This document shows positions 36,564 to 46,300 of a DNA stretch of 64,000 nucleotides, piece by piece. The position numbers and the translations under genes are program-made. How positions within the stretch are numbered: the first letter of the stretch is position 1; each line of letters begins with the position of its first letter. Source of the stretch: Chitinophagaceae bacterium (GTDB lineage Bacteria > Bacteroidota > Bacteroidia > Chitinophagales > Chitinophagaceae); NCBI GenBank assembly GCA_016706055.1, contig JADJKL010000001.1, positions 124,001 to 188,000 of the forward strand, read 5' to 3'. The notes under the pieces were generated by a model that saw nothing but the letters and a program-made list of their open reading frames with translations, was not told where the DNA came from and did not search any database.

Positions 36564-36824
36564 ATGCTCATCAATACTCTATCAATATTAATCCCTTGCT
36601 ACAACGAAAAAAAAGCGATTGGAGACATTTTACAGAAAGTGGTTGATGTAGATTGTGGACTTGAGAAAGAAATAATTATTGTAAACCGATTATTCTACGG
36701 ATAATTCTAAAACTGTTATTGAGCAATTCATTCAAACACACATGAAGGCAAAAAAACAGGATGGAAGGATGGCTTCAGAGCCTTGTACGGCATCATAAAA
36801 TATAATATCTTTTCAAGAAAATAA
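36564..36824 (+). pseudogene. Family 2 glycosyltransferase remnant lacking its middle
   Basis: The start MLINTLSILIPCYNEKKAIG and EKEIIIVN is the N-terminus of a GT2 (dolichol-phosphate-mannose-synthase-like) enzyme; after a frame change STDNSKTVIEQFIQTH continues it. The sequence then jumps to GWKDGFRALYGIIKYNIFSR, the standard last 20-odd residues of such enzymes. Roughly 130-150 residues, including the acceptor-site aspartates, are missing. This cannot be explained by one sequencing error, so it is a real deletion or an assembly collapse. Confidence 0.75.
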
Positions 36825-36826
36825 CT

Positions 36827-37561
36827 TTGACCCCAACAGACAATACCGGAAATCAAGTTTTAAATGTGATTGCTGATGCAGACAAGTTTAATAACTGGAT
36901 GTATCAATCCATAAAACCATTTGCGTATGGCTCCATTCTTGAAGTTGGAAGTGGTATTGGTAATATCTCGAAATATTTTATTCAGAACAATTACTCAATT
37001 ACATTATCTGATGTTGACGAATTTTATCTTAACCATTTAAAAAAAGATTTTTTAAATAGCAGTAATGCAAAAGATTTTATTTCAATTGATTTGCAAAAAA
37101 AAAGATTTCCAAACTGAATATGAGAATTTAAAAGAAAGTTTCGACACTATTATAATGCTTAATGTACTTGAGCATCTTGAAAATGATGAATATGCGATTA
37201 AAATTGCAGATTTATGCTTAAAGACAATGGATCTTTCATTATTCTTGTTCCGGCTTACCGTTTTTCTATTCAAGCCATGGATAAAGAATTAAATCATTAT
37301 CGTCCTTATACTTCAAGATCATTGAAAAGAAAAATAATTGCAGGAAATTTCACTATTAGAAAGTCTTTCTATTTTAATTTCTTAGGAATATTTGCATGGT
37401 GGTATGGAAAAATATTTAGAATTAAAGTGCCCTCTTCCGCAGAAATGAAACTTTTCAACAAACTGGTTCCTTTGGGAAAAGTTCTCGATAAAATTGTTTT
37501 TAAGAGCGCAGGTCTGTCAATAATCGTAGTTGCTAAAAAACTAGGTGCTAAATCTGAATAA
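36827..37561 (+). CDS. Class I SAM-dependent methyltransferase, frame broken twice
   Basis: About 244 residues. Motif I is ILEVGSGIGNISKYFIQ, then DFISIDL, the segment SFDTIIMLNVLEHLENDEYA (motif for the active-site region), and NGSFIILVPAYRFSIQAMDK. The tail FNKLVPLGKVLDKIVFKSAG closes it. The frames join if one A is removed from the A9 run at 37095-37103 and one base is added in TTAAAGAC near 37219-37226. The start is probably the TTG at 36827, three bases after the broken glycosyltransferase. Such enzymes are common beside GT2 genes; the methyl acceptor is unknown. Confidence 0.75.
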
Positions 37562-39309
37562 TGATTCAACTTATTTTTCATATTATTATCATCTCAGCAC
37601 TATGTATGGTGTGGGGCTTGCCGACCTTACTAATTTTCAAAAAAACTAATTCTGAAAGCGGCTCAAATTTCTGGATGCGTTCGACTGCCGGGCTGTATTG
37701 TTTCCTTTACTTCTCAGGACTTATTACTCTTTCATTTATTACATCGGTTGCATGTTTATTTATTCCTTTAAAATTTACTTATTTTTTAGGTTTAACGTTA
37801 GGATTACTTCTTTTGCTTATCCCGAAAAGAAAAAGGACTCTTCAAATCTTAAAGCAATATTCTTTTAAATGGAAGTTTACTATTATAGAATCTGCCTTTG
37901 TTTTTATTTGCATCCTGATGTTCATTATAATTGGAACATTAAAACCAGTAAATGCAGATACCAATATTTATCATGTACAAATAATAAAATGGTTTAATGA
38001 ATATGGGACAATTCCTGGCATTGCGAATTTATTTCCCAGGTATGGACTTGGTTCAAACTGGTTTAACCTAATCAGTATTTTCAAAATTCCTTTTTTTAGT
38101 AATAATAATTATACCTGGCTTAATACCACAACAGTTATCTGGTTCTTTGTATGGCTTGTTGGCAACTGGAAATTTCACCAAAAAAATACCAGTGCTTCTG
38201 TTTCCAGTAAAATATTAAGTCACCTATATCTACTGCTGATAGTTTTCTGCCTTTTTGAATGGGAATTATTCCGGGATGCTGCCAACTCCACAAACTACGA
38301 CTTTATTGTAACTGCTTTAACAATTGTAATCGTACTATTTTTGATAGAAGAAATATTACTCCCTCCCATAACAAAAAAATTTTCTTTTCTATTTGCTATT
38401 ACATGTATTTCACTTATTCCACTTAAACTATCTGGTGCTTTTGCCATTCTATTATTGCTATATTATTTATTCAGTTTCAAAAAAGTAAAATACTGGATAT
38501 ATTCTTTCATTGCCGGTTTAATAATTACAATACCATTCATAATAAAAAATTACATAATAACAGGTTATCCCTTTTTCCCTGCTTCTTTAAGCCTTCCTTC
38601 TCCTGAATGGCAAGTACCTATTGCAATGACAGATTATCTTCGTCAATACATTCATGTTACGAATAGATTTTATAATGCCTCAATTGATTATACGCAAATA
38701 CCAGAACTGATGCACAAAAACTGGACTAGCATATGGTTTAGCGGAATTCTTATTCAACAAAAAATTATTGTACTTGGTGCACTCACATCAATATCAGTTA
38801 TTTTATTTAAACCATCTTTTTTACATGACACTAAAAAGTTAAGGATACTTTTTTTTGCTTTTACTTTTAATGGCGGCTGGATGGTTCTTTTCTGCCCGTC
38901 TCCAAGATTTGGCTACGGTGTTTTATTAATCTTAGCCTTTTTCCCTGCTTGCTTATTTCTAGGACGATATATTTCCACAAGACTGCATCAACCTGTTATC
39001 ATAGTTTCGATTGCCATTTCATGTTTTTACATTTACAAAAAATCAAGTCCAATTAGAAACAGTCCAGTCCACCTGCTTTATCCAATTGCAGTTGACAAAC
39101 CTCCAGTAAAAAAGATTAATTTAGATGGCATTGATGTGTATCTACCGGAAATTATAAACAATGGCTGGATGAGAGATTGCTATGATACAGAAGTTCCATG
39201 TATTTATCAAGAAAATATTTATCTACATCCAAGAGGAACATCGATAAAAGATGGATTTAAAATGACAGGTCAACCGGACAGCCTTTTTGTAAGAAAATAT
39301 ATTTATTGA
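37561..39309 (+). CDS. Large multi-pass membrane protein (GT-C-like), unknown function
   Basis: A 582-residue protein with about a dozen hydrophobic segments. A polar loop after the first three or four segments reads KPVNADTNIYHVQIIKWFNE and FPRYGLGSNWFNLISIF, and the C-terminal 120 residues are less hydrophobic, with DGIDVYLPEIINNGWMRDC. The acidic loop between early segments is reminiscent of GT-C glycosyltransferases, which use lipid-linked sugars, but I cannot assign a family. Its ATG overlaps the stop of the methyltransferase by one base, and it is four bases before the next gene, so the three are one transcription unit. Confidence 0.65.
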   Translation: MIQLIFHIIIISALCMVWGLPTLLIFKKTNSESGSNFWMRSTAGLYCFLYFSGLITLSFITSVACLFIPLKFTYFLGLTLGLLLLLIPKRKRTLQILKQYSFKWKFTIIESAFVFICILMFIIIGTLKPVNADTNIYHVQIIKWFNEYGTIPGIANLFPRYGLGSNWFNLISIFKIPFFSNNNYTWLNTTTVIWFFVWLVGNWKFHQKNTSASVSSKILSHLYLLLIVFCLFEWELFRDAANSTNYDFIVTALTIVIVLFLIEEILLPPITKKFSFLFAITCISLIPLKLSGAFAILLLLYYLFSFKKVKYWIYSFIAGLIITIPFIIKNYIITGYPFFPASLSLPSPEWQVPIAMTDYLRQYIHVTNRFYNASIDYTQIPELMHKNWTSIWFSGILIQQKIIVLGALTSISVILFKPSFLHDTKKLRILFFAFTFNGGWMVLFCPSPRFGYGVLLILAFFPACLFLGRYISTRLHQPVIIVSIAISCFYIYKKSSPIRNSPVHLLYPIAVDKPPVKKINLDGIDVYLPEIINNGWMRDCYDTEVPCIYQENIYLHPRGTSIKDGFKMTGQPDSLFVRKYIY

Positions 39310-39313
39310 TATT

Positions 39314-41393
39314 ATGAAAAAAATATTATCATTTCTATATCAATACCCATTTTTCTTATTCTTGCTTTTTTTAGTTGTTGCATATCTGCCAGTACTACTA
39401 CCCTATTTTCATTTAAAAAATGACCTGATCTCTCAAAATCTTCCAACGAGATTCGTATTTAGTGAAGGGCTTTACTCTCGATTTGAACCTTTCTGGAATC
39501 CGTATTTACTTTATGGCTCGCCACAATATGGGGATATGAATAATGGCTTTTGGAATCCAGTACAATGGTTTATCGGCTCAACATTTGGTTATAACATATA
39601 TACCATCACATTTGAAGAGCTATTCTATATTTTAATTGGTGGATGGGGAATTTATAAAGTAGCCAAGGAATTTTTTAGCAAAGATGTTGCTATTATGACT
39701 GGCCTTACTATATATGTGTTGCGGCTACCTTACCGGACATCTTCAATATTTATGTTGGATTACTGGAACAGGATATTTTCCGTTTGTTCTTCTCTATTTT
39801 ATTCGGATAAACAAAAACCCAGTAATTAGAAATTTCCTTTTGGGCGGAATAAGTGTTTTTCTTTTTGTTGCATCCACACATCCGGGCTTGATTATCGGAG
39901 CAGCTTATTTCTTTGCCTTTGCATTATTTGTAATTTATTTTAATAGAAAAGAAATATTGAAAGAGCTATATCATCGAAATTTCTGGCTTATTAACTTCAG
40001 CTTTATACTTATCAGCAGTATTCTTTCAATTGTTGTGATTTATAGTAATATAGAAGTTTTAAACTATATCTCCAGAGGGTCAAAAGTTTCATTGAATGAA
40101 ACTTTAATGACTCCAACTTCACTACAATCCTATTTATCGATTTTCCTTCCACTACCAGTACATAAAACAAATTTCTTTCAAACTGATATTGCCATGCGGA
40201 ATGTATATATCGGCATTGCACATCTTTTAGGTTTGGTATATATAGCTAAGATTTCATCAAAAAAAACAATTCTAACATTTGGTTTACCACTATTGTTTTT
40301 CATTTTATTATCAGCTGGCAGCTACTTCAAAATTTTTGCCTGGAAATTTTTGCCCTTTCTTGGTTTTGTACGGCTAAATGGTGAGTTCACCTATTTCGTT
40401 GTCCTTTTATTTCTACTCTATGGAAGTGCAGGGATTCATTTATTATTAAAAAAGAAAATAAGTTGGTCATCAACAGCATCTTTCCATTTGCTTTTATTCA
40501 CATTCGCAACCTCAGTATTATCAATAGTACTTCTATTTATAACAAAGTCGTCTATTGTGTTTGCAAATAATTCAAATTATTCTTCTTTAAAAGACATAAT
40601 AAAGTCACTTATTGACAATACAAGTATTTGGGACTTATTACTGGTTCAGTCAATAATACAAATAGCAACAATTTGGTTCTTTAGAAAATTTCTTAACAAG
40701 AAATCGTTTGTAGGATTTATTCTTTGTCTGAATTTTATAGTTATTACATGGCTTACACTCCCGTTTACAGGCCTGGGAATGATGTCAAAAAAAGAGGTAC
40801 AAGCAATTATTGATAAATTTCCAAAAGGCATTCAACCTCAACCATTGGTTTCAATAAATAATGCTGACTATATAACTCCTCCGGATGAATCGCAGTTTCT
40901 ATTGATTGCATCTTATAGTAAAAAAATAGGCAGTACGATGCCTGATCAATATCCTGTACAATTAAGAACTAATGATGCTTTTATTGATGATAAAAATTTG
41001 TATGGTTTTATCAAAAACCAATCTTATATTTTTCTTAGTGATGATACAACCGTTAACACAAGAACCAACTTTGGCTCCAGTAATATACAAGTTCAACAAT
41101 CGGGACCAGGATTGATTAAATGCAAGGTTATAAATAATGATTTTCAATGGCTGACATTACTCCAGAATAATTACAAATATTGGGAAGTAAAAATAGATGG
41201 TAAATTAGTACCACATTATACAGGTTTCAAAACTTTTATTTCACTGCCGATAGAAAAGGGACAGCATGAAGTTGAGTTTCGTTTCAATGCCAATCCAATA
41301 AAAAGGCTTGCTTGGATAAATCTCTTTCTTTTGTTAGCTGCAATTCCTTTTGCCATTTATCCGAGAACAGGAAGGAGAAAATTATTTAAATAG
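39314..41393 (+). CDS. YfhO-like GT-C membrane protein, frame broken
   Basis: About 690 residues in two frames. The first (39314-39829) has a signal-anchor helix and HLKNDLISQNLPTRFVFSEG, FEPFWNPYLLYGSPQYGDMN and WNPVQWFIGSTFGYNIY, typical of YfhO-type membrane glycosyltransferase-like proteins. The second continues CCGYLTGHLQYLCWITGTGY, then many membrane segments and a soluble end containing WLTLLQNNYKYWEVKIDGKL and KGQHEVEFRFNANPIKR, the usual YfhO C-terminus. The change of frame is in the TATATATG stretch near 39705-39715. YfhO helps glycosylate lipoteichoic acid in Bacillus; here the likely target is another surface polymer. Its end overlaps hscA by eight bases. Confidence 0.78.
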
Positions 41394-43241
41394 ATTTTCC
41401 TTTCAGTGCTGTAACAATTGCCTGATCCATCATTCTTTCTGCATAAGGCCTTGAGATTTCATTAAGATTCTCAATGGCTGCGTGAATCTGATCTTTTGTC
41501 CCTTTTTCCATCATAGTCTGTAATTCAGCAATAGCTTTTTCAGTTTTATCCTTTTCTTCTTTACTAAGTAACTCACTATTCTTTTGCATAAATTTCTGCG
41601 TAGTATCTACTATCTGCGTCGCTTCGGTTTGTGCTTCTACCAAAGCCCTTATTTGTATATCATCTTTTGCATTTGTAACAGAATCAAAAAGCATTTTTTC
41701 AACTTCCTCATCTGTCAAACCATATTGAGGTTTTACTTCTATTGATTGCTCAACACCGCTTCTTAATTCCTTTGCTTTTACCAATAAAATTCCGTCAGCA
41801 TTTACTAGAAAACTAACTTCTACTTTAGGCATTCCCGCCGGCATTCCTGGAATACCAGTAAGGTTTAATTCAGCAAGTTTTCGATTATCCTTTACTAAAT
41901 CTCTCTCTCCTTGATATACTGAAATCCGTATTCCGCTTTGTGCATCTTTCTGCGTAGTATATTGTCTTGAAGCCTTGGAAGGAATTTTAGAATTTCTAGG
42001 GATAAGCATATCCATCAAACCACCCATCGTTTCTATTCCCAATGAAAGCGGAGTAATATCTAACAACAACAAATCTTTATTATTGCCTGCGAGTATGTCG
42101 GCCTGTACAGCTGCACCTAATGCAACTACTTCGTCAGGGTTTAATGAATCATGAACTGGTTTACCAAAATAATCGGCTACCAATTTTTTAACAGACGGAA
42201 CTCTTGTAGAGCCTCCAACCATTATTACTTCATCAATATCCTTAATAGATAGTTCTGCATCTTTTAAGGCATTGTTACAACAATTAATCGTTTTCTCAAT
42301 AAATGGTAGAATAAGTTTTTCAAAATCCATTTTGGATAATTCTACTTCATATGAAGCAACTCTCCCTTTAAATAATTCGTTAGTACTTAAATTTATTTTA
42401 GCTTTCTCAGCTAACAATCGTAATTCTTGTAACAATTTTTTATCAGACTGAAGAACTTCGTTTGCTATTCCCCGCTTCTCAGTCCAGTAGTTTACGATAG
42501 CTCTATCAAAATCATCACCACCTAAATAAGTATCACCATTTGTAGAAAGCACTTCGAAAATACCGCCAGCTATACGCAAAATCGAAACATCGAATGTGCC
42601 GCCGCCAAGATCATAAACAGCTATCGTTTTAGTTTCATCTTTATTTAACCCAATACCATAAGCAAGGCTTGCGGCGGTTGGCTCATTCACTATCCTCAGA
42701 ACATCAAGCCCTGCAAGTTTTCCTGCATCCCTTGTAGCTTGTCGTTGTGCATCATTAAAATAAGCAGGTACTGTTATCACAGCTTTTTTAACCGGAGTTT
42801 TTAAAATATGTTCGGCTCTCTTTTTAATTCTTTTAAAATGTAAGAAGATAATTCAATTGGCGAATAGAACTTGTCTCCTAGCTGCACTTTTACCAAACTG
42901 TCTGTATTATCGTCGATTACTTTGTAAGTGTAAAAACCAGTATAGTCTTTTACATCATTGTGAGACTTACCCATCAGCCTTTTAACCGAAAAGATTGTAT
43001 TCTCTGGCTCTTCAATTAATTTAGTTTTCGCTGTATCACCAACAGATACTGTGCCCCCATCTCCAAAATGAATAACAGATGGAACTAATGCTACACCGTC
43101 GAATTCCTTTAATACAGAAGGCTTTTTACTATCAGGATGAATCACAGCAACTAAACTATTAGTAGTGCCTAGATCAATTCCTACAATCATTTCCTGCTGT
43201 TGTAAACTTCCCGTTGCAATATTTATACTGATTTTTGCCAT
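41386..43241 (-). CDS. hscA: HscA-type Hsp70 chaperone for iron-sulphur assembly, frame broken
   Basis: About 618 residues. The start MAKISINIATGSLQQQEMIV precedes the Hsp70 phosphate loop GIDLGTTNSLVAV; the second frame adds VITVPAYFNDAQRQATRDAG, IVNEPTAASLAYGIG, VYDLGGGTFDVSIL and VGGSTRVPSVKKLV, then the substrate-binding domain with DITPLSLGIETMGG. The N-terminal leader and short C-terminus fit the Bacteroidota HscA rather than DnaK. One A added to the T5 run at 42821-42825 (+ strand) restores LKELKKRAEHILKTPVKKAV. It would help deliver clusters from IscU; no isc genes are visible nearby. Confidence 0.88.
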
Positions 43242-43264
43242 GCTTATTATTATTCCTGAGTTTG

Positions 43265-43272
43265 CAAAAATA
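43265..43272 (-). promoter_or_regulatory. -7 promoter box of hscA
   Basis: TATTTTTG on the - strand (CAAAAATA on +), 24 bases before the hscA start. The -33 region is not recognisable. Confidence 0.45.
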
Positions 43273-43302
43273 ACAATTCATATCTGTGAGTTGTTACGAA
43301 TA

Positions 43303-43334
43303 AAGAAAAGGACTGCAAATGCAGTCCTTTTCTT
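43303..43334 (-). terminator. Terminator of the PorU2-like gene
   Basis: A perfect stem of 14 to 15 base pairs (core AAGGACTGC / GCAGTCCTT), its AT-rich flanks pairing too, 23 bases past the stop at 43357. Both strands end in T/A runs, so it is symmetrical. Confidence 0.85.
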
Positions 43335-43356
43335 ACAAATTTTAGAAGAATTAAGA

Positions 43357-46300
43357 TTATCGCATCAAATACATTTTACCATAACCTTTATTAAAATATT
43401 GATCCGTTTTATCTCCATCAGCCTTGTATTTATCAAGTGCTTTACCATTTAAGTTTGTTACCACTCTGTATAAATAAATACCATTCGCCAGTTTCTGACC
43501 ATACTGATCTGTCCCATCCCACTTGAAATCGGTAATATTTCGACCAATATGCAATGAACCCAACTCATCTTTTGTAATCTCTCTTACGATTTTTCCAGTA
43601 ATGGTCATTATCTCAATCTTGATATTCTGTGGCACTTCATTACCCGTAATAGTAAATACAAAAGCAGTTGATGTTGTGAATGGATTTGGATAATTAAGCA
43701 TATTTGATATCATCGGCTTATTAATTACCGAGAAAATTACTCTATACTCTATATCGCCTGCTTTATTATTACTTCTATCCTTGCCTGTAACAATAAGCTC
43801 ATAGTCTCCATCCTCAGCAAAATATGGTTTGAAATTAAGGGTTGCCGTGTTATCTGGATTTGGAGCCTGACCTGCCGGAGTAAACTGCAGCGTATCATTG
43901 CTGAAATAATATCTTCTCAAACTACCATTCGGAAACCTCACTTGTAAAGTAAGCAATGAAGTATCATCGAGTATCATCCATTTAGCTTCATCTTTTAATT
44001 TGACAATTATGTCTGGCTTAGAAGAAACGATATCTCTGTTCAGAATATGAACTCCGTCAAAAGTAACATCGAGTAAAGGATTCAGACTATCTGGTTTTAC
44101 ATACACATTTCTAAATGCAAAATTATTAAAGTGATACTGTTCAGGTTGGTCATCATCAGGATTTGCTTCAATGTAAACAGTATTTTTCCCAGGGAAATTA
44201 GTCGTTTTTATTAACGCAGATAAATGAATTGTATCTGTTGCTGTACCAAATATAGTTATTGGTCTTTTCTTCGAAACAGGAATAATGTTTGCAACATTAT
44301 TTTTATCAGTAACAACCAGTTTTACCTTAACACTATCAAACGGTATGTGACTAACATTTTTAAACGCCACTTTAAAATCTATTGGCTCACCAACATCTAC
44401 TGAATCCTTTTGTTGTAAGAAGATATTTGGAGCAATGGCGCCTTCCGGTACAGGGTCAAAAACTATTCTCCAGTATTTCAACTGATACGGAGTAAAATTA
44501 ATTTTATCCTTTACATACAATTTCAATTTTAAAAATGGATAATCAACAGCACTAACACTTGAAATATCAAATGAACCCAAATCAGGATCCAGGTTGGTCA
44601 TCAATGTTGTTTCTTGACCTGCCAGATTTACCCCTATCAGATTTAATCTTGCAGAATCTGCGCCTGGCAAATCAGGTAATGCTGAACCATTAATCTTAAT
44701 AGTATGCCATTGTTTGGACATACCATAAAGTGGTGATTCTATATATCCTAAAGTATCAGAAGTCTTAATATTTGAAGTAAGAGAAAGTTTGTCATAAATA
44801 CTTTCAGCCATTACATATCCAGGCGTTAAGCTCCCCGCTCCATTTTTCTTATAGATGAAAATCCATGTTCTTGGCCTATTAAAACTATCTATAGTTTCAA
44901 ATCCCTGATTTTTGAAAATATGATAAAGCGAATTACCTGAACCATAAATTGTAGTATCGCTTCTCCAAGCATCTGCAAATGCTGGTGGTATTGGTGTCGA
45001 TGAAGGTAAATTAGCTCTAGCAACTACAATATAACCGTCGGGTACAATATTATTTAGGAAGTCCATTATTTTACCCCTACGAGTAGCATCGAGATAAGAA
45101 AACTCAAAGTTATATTGCTTTCTTTCGCAAGTCTGTGGTAAAGATCCATATAACCCATTCCCTGTACCCAGATCAAAAACATTAGGCATTGGAATCATCG
45201 AGTTGGGGTTAAATACATTGAATATTATAGCATTAAAATTGCAACCGCCACCTATATACTGACTACCATTAACTGCAACTGTAAATTCAGCCTGTTGAGT
45301 TCCGCCTTCGGGATAAATCGCATTTCTTGCAAAAATATTCTGATACGCCGAATCAAATGCCCATTTATTATCCGTTTGTAATCGCATTTGATTAGTTGTA
45401 GACTCCAGATGCTGATAATAATGTGATTGACCAAATCCATCTGCATGATTTGCTAAATAGGTAAATGACGCATAATTCCAATTCGGTGATCCGCTTGCAG
45501 GAACTAATGCAGTTCTCCAGTAATAAACAGTACTATCAGTAAAAGTAACTCCGGGATCAAATTCGATAACGCCACCTTTTGACGATACTGTTCTCTCAGC
45601 CTTTAATGGGGAATTGAAAAGTTTTGTGGTATCAATTTCAAGTTTGTACTGTTTAACAGTTGCAAAAGCATCAGCAGTAGACGCCTGAAACTTAATCCCC
45701 TGTCTGTTTATAATTTCATAATTGTATGGATATACAGGCCTTAGTTCATCTTCAAAAATGAAAACATCTTTGGTAACACAATTATTTGATTCGTACAATT
45801 CATCAACCTCATTATCTGCATCAATACAAATAGATATTTTATTCAAACCTTTGTCTCTTGTTGCTACAATTGGCACTTGAAAACTTATTGAATCAGCATA
45901 ACGAATGCCGGGTATTGTATCTCGTCTTATTACTTCTGTTACAAGATTTGGATACGTACGTTTAACTTCAATAACAATATTTTTATTAACTGACTTTGAA
46001 AGGTTCAGAAACTTAGCATCCACCTTAAAGAAAGTTTCAGCCACTGAAATGAATGAAGGGTTGATTTTCACCAATTGATCTTCAATTGCGTAATCAGGTT
46101 TATCTTTCAGCACATCCATTTTTAAAGCAGGGTCGCCATGCAATGTAGATTGCTCACAATGGAATCGGGCATAAAAATCATTCTGTGTCGTTAGATTATA
46201 TGTTCTCGTTATGGCATCAATCATCGTTTCGCCAAAAGTTTTGCCATAGCTGGTGGTTGACATTGCTTCCATTAAGCTGCTATTATAAATATCCAAGTAA

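Noticed and set aside
39314..43241. Eight-base overlap of the YfhO-like gene and hscA as a regulatory device
   Set aside because: Convergent overlaps of this size are common in compact genomes, and nothing else suggests control.
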